Both the position numbers and the translations under genes were made by a program. Positions 51,201 through 61,600 of a stretch of 64,000 bases of DNA are shown here, piece by piece. This DNA is from Phycomyces blakesleeanus NRRL 1555(-) (Eukaryota; Mucoromycota; Mucoromycetes; Mucorales; Phycomycetaceae). The stretch covers positions 32,890-96,889 of the forward strand of contig NW_017265174.1 of the NCBI RefSeq assembly GCF_001638985.1, read 5' to 3'. The number at the start of each line of letters is the position of its first letter. Position 1 is the first letter of the stretch. The notes under the pieces were generated by a model. That model did not search any database. It was not told the origin of the DNA and saw only the letters and a program-made list of their open reading frames with translations.

Positions 51201-51539
51201 CACAATAAATATCAGGACTAGTTCCTCAATACCAAAAAAAACCAAAGCAGCATGGAAAGGTACTCGACACTGTGAATAAGGTTCTAGATACGAGAAAAGA
51301 CGGAAGCTCAGTCAGTAGCAACAGTACTAACACGATTCTTACTCTTCCCTGAAAACCAAGTGCATTGCAAAAAAAAATACCCTGAACTGTACAATGGTAG
51401 CCCAAAACAAACCATCACAAATGCACCAGTGCGCAGCTAGTATCTATCTGGTAGCAGTCTTCCTATTCATTCCTCAGACTACAGACAGTCAGCAGCGGAG
51501 AACTGAGCCCTGAGCCCTGAGCACATAAACGAAGATAAC

Positions 51540-54350
51540 GTTGGTAAAAGGGGTTATTTGGCCAAGTAATAGTTCATGAAGCTCCCAGCTAATATTAGTA
51601 CCAAATCCAGGTAATACTCTAAGATACTGCATCAATTATGAAACACTAAATGATGTGACCGGCAAAGACTAGTTCCCCTTACCACATATCGATGATCTAT
51701 TAGACAGGGCGATTTATCCCAAATATTTCTTGACACTAGATCTCAAGTACGGCTATTGACAGATTCCCACGAGCCCAGGAGACATATGTAATACTACATT
51801 TTCCACGGAGAAGAGTCTTTTTGAATTCCTCGTAATGCCATTAGGCGTTACTAACTGCCCAGCCATTTCACAATGCCTCATACAGCAAATCTTTTATTAG
51901 CTGGATTTCACTACCATTTGCATTGACGATGAGTTGACTTATTACGCAACCGAAACAGAATATATGGTACACATCTCAAAGGTTCTAAATACACTAGTGA
52001 AATGAAACCTCAAGATCAGTATCAAGAAGTGCCATTTATTAGTCACAGAAGCCGAGTCTTTCGGGTATTAGGTGTCCGGCAATGGTATCGGACTAGATCC
52101 TTCCAAGACTTGCCCAAGCCTACTACGATTTAGGAACTACAGATGTTTTTAGACATTTGTAACTTCTATCATCGTTTTTTTTTCTGCAAATATTTCTGTG
52201 ATAGCCATTCAAGAATACCAATTGTTAAAGAAAGAAGGTGTTTGGACGTGGGACGAGAATAACAATGCTTTCAAAATATCGAAAGAAAAACTAACAAAAT
52301 TACCGCAACTCGAATATCCAGACTCCAATTTTTCATATGAACTACACACCGGCGCCAGCGACACCGGCACAGAAGCTGAATTGGTTCAAGAGACCCACCC
52401 AGTCGTATTCGCTAGCCGTTCTCTCTTACTCGCCGGAAGGAAGTATAGCACAACTGAAAGATAATGTCTGTCTGTAGTATGGCTATTAAGATTTCCCCAT
52501 TGTTATATCCACAGAGCGAGTTTGACTGAATTCATGAATTATGCAACACTAAAGACAATACTCACAACCAAGAGTCCAAGGGGTAGAATAGCCTGTTGAG
52601 TAGCAAATGTGATTACCTACAAGTTTACTGTAGTACATTGTAGAGGTACTTATAATAAGGACGCAGATGCATTGGGTTGTGCATGTTTTACCAGTCTCAA
52701 CCAGAGCAGCGCTCAAATAAACAGCCGGACTATAAGCAGGAATATGATACGAGAGCAGCAAATGTGCTATCCGGAGATCAAACATCTCCAAACTTTCAAG
52801 GAAAACTAATTCTTCTGGAAAAGGGGCGTGTCCGGTAAAAATCTCAGGGCACTCGCTATCGTGATCCCTCACCCAATACGCCAATTATTTCTTGCGTCAA
52901 TCCACGCTCATCCAGCAGCTAGCCATTTTGGCCATGATGAAATACTGAATAAAACACAGCAGCATGGATGGATAGTGATCGTGGTATGGTCATCACAATT
53001 TGGTGAAGAACAGACTCTACGACCAAACACTGGTTCCTTCTTGCTAATGAACCGAGCAGTCTAACAATCTCCGGAACTGTTACATACCAAGCATACGTAC
53101 ACTACACACTTATAGAGTGTAAACCAGCCAAGCATTACACAACGGGGATTTGAATTACAGGGATTTTAATAGTAGCAGATATAAACAATATTGTTTTGAT
53201 TCTCTTTACTGAATAACACTTTCAAAGCATCTATCTTTCCCAATATTGAGACACTAACACAGCAATAGTCCCAAATACTTCAGTGATTGTCGATTGTAAC
53301 TGACACAAAGACATATGCACAAAAATACCCAGAGTTTTTTTTTCACTACAACCAACTCACATACAAGCTTGGAAACCTATAAAGTTTTAAGGTTCATTTT
53401 TTGGGAGGATTGTAGGACGTCTATATTGTAGTTCTGCCAGAATCTAAAATAGGAAGCCAATATTTATTAGTGCTAGCGAAATACCTAACCAGATGGGTGA
53501 TAACAGCCGCTCTGCCTCGATTCGATTCGAATAAGATTGCTCACGTATTGACTCTCAAAGTAGTTCTACTATACGTGGTACTGAAAAGATTCCTCACAGA
53601 CAACGGAACTGACTTTGTCTCAGAGGCAATGAGAATAGTATGCCAATGAATGAGAATAACCATAACAATAACAAGCGTTGAGCACCATCAAGCAGGCTGC
53701 TTGGTAGAGCAAATGAACAACCCTACTAAGACAACACTGGCAATTTACGCAGAAAAAAAAAGACGTCCAATAATGGGGTGAATAGCTATTATTCGTAACT
53801 TTTGCTATCAATACGGCCGAACAAACATTAACAGGAAAATTACCTTTTGAGATAATGTTTGCTAGACGAGCCAACTTACCAGCCACCGGCGACTTCAACC
53901 TGTCATAGATAAAATTGCACCCTACAAAAACATGGATCTGACATTCTAATCATTACCTTCCAATAATCCAACAAGATGTAAAAACAAACTTACAAAAAAA
54001 CCAAGAGCGACAAAAATATAACTATGATAAGAACCTCAGAGAAAAACAACAGTTTAAAGTCAAGGACATTGTCATGAAGATAAAGCCAAAAAAGACTTGT
54101 AGAATTCAGGGAGAAAACAATGAAAAGTGGGTTTCTTGATTGTCCATGTCAAAAATTCTGAAAAAAAGGGCACAACTGTAATTCAAGAACAACTGTATCC
54201 AATAGAGAAGAAAGGTTTATCTCCTACATACAATTTGAATGCTGCAATTCCACCTTTAGTGCCACGCCCTCGTCCGAGCATGATTGCTATAGATGTGCGA
54301 CCTACATTGAACACTAAACCCAGCAACAGAAAGAGACGTAAATCTTAACG
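51540..54350 (+). mobile_element. Broken Ty3/gypsy retrotransposon pol region
   Basis: Plus strand, many stops. RT: VKGVIWPSNSS, LILVPNPGNTLRYCINY, FPLPHIDDLLD, FLTLDLKYGY, FLVMPLGVTN, and the catalytic pair as ICIDDELTY (51540-52100). RNase H: YELHTGASDTG (the usual Asp is Gly), HPVVFASRSLLLAGRKYSTTE (52330-52465). Integrase: zinc-binding HAHPAASHFGHDEIL (52890-52945), then an LTR insertion, then a core including YLLVLAKYLTRWVITAALP, LTDNGTDFVSEA and a GCLVEQMN segment (53400-53730). The tail ends in a basic KPSNRKRRKS. The RT-RH-IN order is that of Ty3/gypsy. Gag and protease are not recognisable upstream. Confidence 0.8.
52976..53264 (-). mobile_element. Solo LTR, copy 2, inserted inverted into the gypsy integrase
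   Basis: 289 bp, beginning TGATCGTGG and ending ACACAGCA on the plus strand, flanked by ATAG at 52972-52975 and 53265-53268, a likely 4-bp target-site duplication. On the minus strand it matches LTR copy 1 at 48000-48288. It separates the integrase HH from the CC part of its zinc site, showing it arrived after the gypsy element. Confidence 0.8.
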
Positions 54351-54469
54351 ACTTCTTACTCTGAGACATTACAATACCCACAGCAATAGCTTGCTCGACA
54401 AAGCTCTCGCTGAACGAAATTCATTTCATGGAATTGTGCCAGCATGAATAAGTCTCACTTGCAGATTGC

Positions 54470-57400
54470 CACCTTAAATTGATGTAGCATTTTGAAGGTT
54501 GACTACCCACAGACACAATTAGTGTTTGTTATATATATATATATATATGTTCTTGAGAACTTGGTCTCGATATGTTCACAATCCAAAAAGTCACACATTT
54601 ATCTGAAGCCAGTCCTAAATTTTCTCCTAATTACATCACCCTGCTACAACATCTCTTTCGGCACACATCTTCCATCCTCACTCGACACTGTACTGTAATA
54701 TACCCAACCCCCGATATCCAACTCTCGGATGAATTTGTCATGGTTGACCGCCGTTGTATACATGCTACTATAATAGGCCCAAGCCTACACACTATTTGTC
54801 ACTTTGTAGCTATATATATGGCCTAGCTACCCGGAATGAGAGCACTTGGTTTTACTCCTGCGTCAAGACTTTGTTCCACGATATGATACATACTTGCAGC
54901 TGGATTATGTTAGGGAACCTTACTCTTAACCTTCATAAGAGACAGCCCCGCACGCTGCAACCTTTAGTTCTCTGACTCGGAGCCCATTTTGCTAACTATT
55001 TGCATGATACATGGTATGAAGATACTGTGAGGGAACAGGCTATTCCTACTTTCCATCGGAGCGACACTCGTTACACAATAGACTATAGTTTTGGGCATGT
55101 GTCTTTTCGACCTCGCTTGGCTAACACCGGAATAATGCATTTATCTCCATGTTGTACTTGCCGCTCATTCTTAACCGTCGACCTAGCAATCCAAGACCAT
55201 GCCCCTAGTTATGGCACATGGCGCTTTAATTCTTTTCTCTCTCTAAAATTCCGGATTTCGACGTCTTCTACGTACTACATTTGACAAGTTATTTTACTTC
55301 CAGTGTAGTGGTTTGACTCCACAGGTTCAGTGGAATTTTTTCTTTAAAAAAAGAGTCATTAAACTTACTGCTCAAGAATATGATAAACAAGCATCCCGTA
55401 CACATCAGAAAACCACTAATAGTCACCAAACACAACGTGTGACAGTCCCACGTCTATCACACAGTGAGGATCGACGGATAGAATCAGAAAATATTGATTA
55501 TGAAACTGTACCTGCCATTGAAGAAAGACATAGATACCTTTTCCTCTGGTCCAACACCCCTCGATTGGAAAATGATGAGCAGAGGAAGAAGTATTTCTTC
55601 AAAGTATTCTGTCAAAGACTGATTTCTGATAATGGATGGACTATCCGAATACTGATGACGTACCTCAAGGCTTTGGCCTTCTCATCATCGACACTAGGTG
55701 CTCAATTTGAACAAGAAAGGGCTTACAATAGAATGCATCCGACTTAGATCAAACAAGTACTGCAAGCATTTGGATTTCCGGACCAGTTAGTATCTTCTAT
55801 CTACTCTCTTTTATTTTAAACCCAGATTCATGTATAAATCAATGGGTGGTCAGTCACCGCGCTTCCCCAACAACAAGAATTGAGGCAAGGTGATCCGTTT
55901 TTGTCAATGCTTTTCAACCTGGCAATTAAATCCTTGCTCCGCCGTATAATCATTGGCCCTAATTTATTGGGCTGCTCGATCCTACACCAAACTGGTAGAT
56001 ATCATGTCGCTCATTGCCCATCGATACGTAATGTCCCACAGTAAGAAAGTCCTTCCCTCAAACATCTAGCTTATGCAGATGATCTTTTGATTTTTTCCAG
56101 GGGTCTAGAAGAGTAGCCTACTTTGATTGAACAAGAAGAATCTATGGTCTGGCCTCTAACGCCCATATTAACCCGCAAAAAAGCTCAGGCCTTATCTCTG
56201 ATAAGTATTAACCACCTTAGTTGATAACCACTTTGAGACGAGGAAAGCATCCCATGGCATGACGAAGATACACCAACGGCACTGATGTACTTGGGCTACC
56301 CTTTGTACAGTCACCCGCGATAACGTGACAGTTTTCTAAAGGGGATCTTTTGCAAAACGGAAAAGTTTGTCAACATACTTTGGCTAAGACGAATATCTAT
56401 TAGAGGAAAATCTATTATATCAAATTTATAGCTGCTTGCAAGACTCTGATATTTCCTGTGCGTGACTATTGTGCCTAATTATTGTCTGCGGAAGTTTCAG
56501 ATGGTCATCCGATCGTATGTTCTATACTTCTTTCTGCGATCTGCTGGATGGGCACTTAATTGACACAGTAACCAGGGCAGTTTCCGAGGGATATATGCTT
56601 TTCATCAATCCTCAGCTTTACACTTTGTGTACATACAACGACTAATTTGGTACAGAACGTTTTGGCGTGGGACAATCGTTTGTCTTGTCTTTGCTAGAAA
56701 ATCCTATCATAATATACACGTTAACTCACAGTTACATCCATCCTTTTGTCCCCTGACCGATATCATTATTGTTTATTCTACAACTTTCTATACACCCAAT
56801 TGTAAAGTCAGATGATTCTTCTTGGTTTTTGAGGGCAGAGGCAAGATATATTGTATCTGATATAATGATGGGACACAGAGGCATGTCAACTGCTCCCGGA
56901 GACACCCACAGCAAGTACTCGATTATATACAATAGCGTGCCGAGCCGGATTGACTAATGGTTTGCTGGTTATGAGCTCGAATATGCGAGCCCATTTTAAG
57001 TGCCAACAGAGAGAATACCCAGGGGGATATCGATTTATCTTCTTTGGTTTTATTGTGGGCGATCCATGGTCAACCTGTGGTAGACGCAAAAAAAAAACAA
57101 TATGATTTGGTGCTACTGAAACGCTGAGATCACAAAGACTTACGGATCCCCCATACACAGCTTGGCGGTGTTTATTAATTGATTCAACCTCGACTTGGTC
57201 TCGACTTGATCACATTATATGTGAAAAGTTCCCTTCTCCCAATTGAACTGTATGCGATTTGGATATGAAAGATGGCCGGAATTTCTGGATTTCATGTCAT
57301 ATGAAGTAGGTCTTCTGGTGATAAGCGCTGGAAAAATACAAGATCCCGCAACTAGCCTAGAGTCAGAAACGTTTTGTGGTTATATATCACACTGACACAT

Positions 57401-57620
57401 CCCCGATCTGAAACTGGGACGTCAGTACTTGCAAAATACTAGAGATACTAGGCTTTTTCCTCCTGGCATTATGGCAGCACTCGCTGACGTTGTATATTCG
57501 ACTGTAATACCTACGCCACATCAGCGATTATTGATTCCCTTAAAGGCAACCATGATAGATATGGCCCTTTGGCTTTTCGTCTGCTTTATAATTCTTGTTA
57601 CAATCTTCCCTCCTCTTTCC
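54470..57620 (+). mobile_element. LINE copy C, broken, with endonuclease and reverse transcriptase
   Basis: Plus strand, frameshifted. 54470-55290 reads as an APE-type endonuclease remnant (VDYPQTQ, then FHRSDTRYTIDYSFGHVS near the C-terminal catalytic part). 55300-55600 is the linker. RT follows with FEQERAYNRMHPT, FGFPDQLVSSIYSLLF, LRQGDPF and an intact YADD at 56072-56083 (LKHLAYADDLLIFSRG). The RT fingers seen in copies A and B are missing, so there is an internal deletion between linker and palm. The part after 56500 is unclear and may hold other relics. Confidence 0.7.
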
Positions 57621-58699
57621 CTGTAATAATTCTACAAATTAATTTAGCTTCAGTTCAATAGTAAAATAAATACAACACACATATTTAAATAGACATCTTG
57701 TTGACTACGGTTACTGGGTAACCCAAGACCGGTCAGAAATAAAAACTTGTACAAAAAAATTGCCTTTTTCTTAGTGCTTCTGACTCTGCACTGTTTGTAT
57801 AGGACGCCAAAAATAGAGGGAAAGTAGCAGTGAGTCAAGTCGAGTGACTTGAGAGTTGAAGGATTTTTAAAGGTATAAAGAATAAAGAAAGAGAATAATA
57901 GTTAATGTAACTTTTATGAATTAATGTTAACGAAATTATTTTCTAGTCGAAAAAGAAAATGAATGCCAAATTGATGCCTATTTTCTGCACAGACTGGTAT
58001 TTTCTATAGCCATAGTGGCGGCTTTAAGAAGGCTAATGATTAAACCACAAAAGATTTAAAATTCTTTTATCCCCAAAAAAGCTTCAGATTATTATGCTAC
58101 CCTTTTTCATTACTTAGTCATTCCTAGGTCCATATATCATTTTATAGATATCGCATTAGCTTTTTTTTGTCTGGTAGCTCGGGTACGTTCCTTGTTATCT
58201 TCTACTGTGAATCTCTTTTTAACAAAATCAAGACAACAGAAAAAGGTAATAGTAAAACAACAGCCAACCATATTATTATTATAGACAAACTTAGTGGCAA
58301 GAAAATGAATACTGGTGGAAAGACAATTTTAGTAAAGAACAAATTAAGGAGAGCTAGTTAACTACGTTGGGTCATTTTTACAGCTACACCACCACTTCAA
58401 AGTTGATTTTAATGAGCGATATCAAAAGAAATCCCGCCCGTGCTATAGTAAACTGAATGAATGTTTCATTAGAAAATACACCTTGTTTACCTTTCCAAGG
58501 AACCCAAGTTTAATAAGACAGCTTTCAAGTGTAATATAGTAGTACCAAAAACATTATTAATAATATTTTTTAAAGACAAATTTAAGATCAAAATCAAAGG
58601 GGCAAAACATAATGATAATTTCAAAGTCAAATGAGATCAAAATTTTTTGTTCAAATTTTTATAAGGGGAATATAAGTTAGGTTAAATTAAATTAAGTAT
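57621..58699. other. Unassigned region after the retroelement block
   Basis: AT-rich. The short ORF 58167-58361 is Lys/Thr-rich and matches nothing I know. It may be decayed repeat sequence. No gene is supported. Confidence 0.45.
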
Positions 58700-59034
58700 A
58701 CTTAGATATTCCCGGCCATGCTAGTCCAGTCGAGTCCAGTTGGTTCCAGTCAAGTCCAGTCGGTTTTTTTTTTGGTCCATTTGATTTTTCTTTTGATCTT
58801 TTTTTTTGTCCGTTTTTTTTTCTTCTTTTTTTTTGTCCAGTCAATATAAGCTAAGAGTGATAGGAGGAGGAGGAGGATTTTGGTATTGAAAAATAATAAA
58901 GGGGATAATTTGGACTTTTTGTTTTTTTTGTTTTTTTGATTCTTTTTTTGATTCTTTTTTTTTTGTCCAGTCAATTTCCCGGAATAGTAATAAGAGGATG
59001 ATTTTGATATTGAAGGGAATAAAAAAGATAATTT

Positions 59035-59069
<35 letters not shown>

Positions 59070-59400
59070 TTTTTTTTTGTCCAAACACAGCACACATAAT
59101 AAAGGGGGATAATTTGGACTTTTTGATTTTTTTTTTGATTTTTTTTTTTTAATTTTTTTTTTGTCCGAACACAGCACACATAGTAAAGGGGATAATTTGG
59201 ACTTTTTGATTTTGATTTTGATTTTTGATTTTGATTTTTTTTTTTGATTTTTTTTTTACTTCTTTTTTTTTGTCCAGTCAATTTCACATAATAGTAATAA
59301 GAGAAGGGGGTTTTGGTATTGCTCTTTTTGCTCTTTCTGTTTTTTTTTGAGCTTCTTTTTTTGAGCATTTTTTTTTGTTTTTTGTTTTTGATCAAAGACT
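58700..59400 (+). repeat. Poly-T minisatellite with GTCCAGTCAAT / GTCC(A/G)AACACAG anchors
   Basis: Irregular tandem units built of a poly-T run, then TTGTCCAGTCAAT (near 58833, 58963, 59270) or TTGTCC(A/G)AACACAGCACACA (near 59078, 59161), then AATAATAAG or GGGGATAATTTGGAC. A T run of about 28 lies at 59039-59066. It is preceded by a GTC(A/G)AGTCCAGT-type short repeat at 58722-58765. Lysine-rich minus-strand ORFs here are artefacts. Confidence 0.85.
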
Positions 59401-59664
59401 TCATTTGCTTTGTATGTATATATGTAAAAAGGGATTTCATACCTTGTCTTAATCCAGAGTCTTGTTCCAGTTCGCAGCTTTGCTTCAATCCAGGTCCAGG
59501 TTCCAATGCAGAGTTCTTCCGGTTTGTTCATCTTTTTTTGCTTTTTTTTTGCTTTTTTTTTTTTGCTTTTTTTTTTTTGCTTTTTTTTTTGTTTTGTTTT
59601 TTTTTTTGTTTTTTTTTTGTTTTGTTTTTTTGTTTTTTTTTTGAGAGAGAGAGGAGGGCTTAGT

Positions 59665-59893
59665 ATAGGCCTCAGGGTCGGATTTCTTTTGATCCTTTTG
59701 GAGTGGAGGACTTAATGTGCCTGATCATTTCTGATAGGCTTTGGTCTACGCCTCGGTTTTTGGATTTGATCCTTTTGGAGTGGAGGACTTAATGTGCCTG
59801 ATCATTTCTGATAGGTTTTGGTCTACGCCTCGGTTTTTGGATTTGATCCTTTTGAAGTGGAGGACTTAGTATATGCCTCAAGTTCGGATTTGG
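59665..59893 (+). repeat. 77-bp tandem repeat, about three copies
   Basis: Units around GATCCTTTTGGAGTGGAGGA recur at a 77-bp spacing (GGAGTGG at 59700, 59777 and a GAAGTGG variant at 59854). Copies two and three are almost identical over CTACGCCTCGG and TGGATTTGAT, with drift at both edges. Confidence 0.85.
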
Positions 59894-60099
59894 TTTTTGA
59901 TTTTTGGTTTTTGATTTTTGATTTTTGGTTTTTGGTTTTTTTTTGGAACTTGCTTTTGGAATTTTGCATTGGACCCCTTCTTGGAAATCGACTTGGCCTT
60001 GAGACTTGGAGGTACAACCCAGATTTTGGACTTTGATAGAAATGCGCCTCTACTTTTGTATGTATATATGTATGTATATAAGTGTGTATATGTATGTTT

Positions 60100-60150
60100 G
60101 TATGACTATGACTATGACTATGACTATGACTATGTGTATGTGTGTGTGTA

Positions 60151-60187
<37 letters not shown>
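60100..60187 (+). repeat. (GACTAT)n followed by (GT)n microsatellite
   Basis: About five GACTAT units and then a GT-rich tract. Spurious YDYD and VCVC ORFs come from it. Confidence 0.9.
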
Positions 60188-60190
<3 letters not shown>

Positions 60191-60287
60191 AGAAAGAAAT
60201 AGAAAAATAGAAATTGTGTGTGTTTGTGTGTATGTATTTGTCTACTTCTCTAATTGTGTACTTCTCTATTTGTTTGTATATGTTTGA

Positions 60288-60392
60288 GTGCTAGGACTAG
60301 TACTAGAACAGTACTTGGACAGTTGTTGGACATTTGGACTTGGACTTGGACAAGACTTGGAATTGGATTTGGACTTGGACTTGGACATAGCA
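60288..60392 (+). repeat. (TTGGAC)n-rich hexanucleotide region
   Basis: Imperfect TTGGAC/TTGGAT/CTAGTA hexamers over ~100 bp; part of the 58.7-61.6 kb repeat block. Confidence 0.8.
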
Positions 60393-60659
60393 ATGGACCT
60401 TGGCTTGACTATTTTGGAGATTGTACTAGTGACTATGGGGTTTGATCTGAGATAGAGAGATAATTGTGAGCACAATTTTTTCTGGTCAATATTGTTCTGG
60501 TTGTTTTTCTTTTCTTTTTTCTTTTCTTTTTTTTGTATCTTTTCATTTTCTTTTTATATATTTTTTTCTCTTTTTCTTCTTTTCTTTTTTGACTATCTAT
60601 CTTGATTTGGCTTTGAATCTTGACAGTGACCTTGAGGGTCTCTGAAAAGCCTTTTTTTC

Positions 60660-61230
60660 TCTGGTGCGCATTTGGAGCCTGTGTTGTAGTAATACAAAAA
60701 ATGATTAGTCTATGTCTTGAGATAGTTCACCCTTTTTCACCGTACTTACATTAGCCTTTCTTGTGGGCCGCATTGACGTTTGCTCTGGCGCATACTTTGG
60801 CCTCTCTTGTAGGATAGTTAGCCATTTTTGCTGGCACATACTGTGGTCTTTCTTGTGGGCTGGTTGGCCCTTTTTGCTGGCACATACTGTGGCCTTTCTT
60901 GTGGGGCGGTTTGCCCTTTTCTTCTGGCACATGCTTTGGCCTTTCTTGTGGGCCGGCGTGCCCTTTTTTCTGGCACATACTTTGGCCTTTATTGTGGGAT
61001 GGTTTGCCCTTTTTGCTGGCACATACTTTGGCCTTTCTTGTGGGCCGGTTTGCCCTTTATCTGGTGCGCACTTGGAGCCTGCATTGTAACAATACAAAAA
61101 CAATTAGATTATGTCTTGAGATAGTTTGGTCCTTTTCCTGACACTTACATTAGCCTGTCTTGTAGGCCTGATTGGTCTTTGCTCTGGCGCATACTTTGGC
61201 CTCTCTTATGGGCTGGTGTAGCCTTTTTCT
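60660..61230 (-). repeat. 46-bp minisatellite with two intron-like spacers
   Basis: 46-bp units begin at 60753, 60799, 60845, 60891, 60938 (one 47-bp step), 60984 and 61030, and again at about 61152 and 61198. On the minus strand each unit reads GGCCAAAGTATGTGCCAG-like followed by an A/G-rich part. Two spacers, 61148-61079 (70 nt) and 60749-60679 (71 nt), are related to each other. Each has GTAAGT at the 5' end, CTAAT inside and CAG at the 3' end, looking like introns. The exon-like block 61078-60750 is 329 nt and open in one minus-strand frame. No consistent frame joins the blocks, so I do not call a gene. Confidence 0.75.
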
Positions 61231-61369
61231 AGGCGCCCTTGTTGGGCTTCTGGTGAGCCTTATCGGCTTTTGACGAGGTGTCTTGAGGACACGACATAGC
61301 CGACACCTTTGCGGCAGAAATGGAACCATCGAGTTCCCCGGCAGAAGCAACAGGAAGCAACAGGAAGCA

Positions 61370-61600
61370 AATGTCCGACCAGTGGGATAAATGGCTCCTA
61401 CCAGTGAGATAAATGGACCCGCCAGTGGAAGGAAAATGGGCGGCTGGCAACTGGCAACTGGCAACCGGCAACCGGCAACTGGCGGCTATATAAAAAGGTC
61501 CACTGGCGAGAGATGACAGGTTCACTGGTAGGAGGAAAGGGCCTACCAGTGGGAAGCAACAAACCCACTGGCAGAAAAGTCCCACTGGCGGAAGCAACAG
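61370..61600. repeat. CACTGG/CCAGTG motif cluster around a TATA-like sequence
   Basis: Eight CCAGTG or CACTGG motifs in both orientations lie within about 210 bp (near 61379, 61400, 61422, 61501, 61522, 61545, 61565 and 61582). Between them are five tandem CAAC(T/C)GG units (61448-61482) and a CTATATAAAAAGG sequence at 61486-61498. Higher G+C than the surroundings. The role is unknown; a promoter or a transposon end are both possible. Confidence 0.6.

Noticed and set aside
58750..59531. Several lysine-rich minus-strand ORFs
   Set aside because: They are translations of poly-T tandem repeats and carry no domain.
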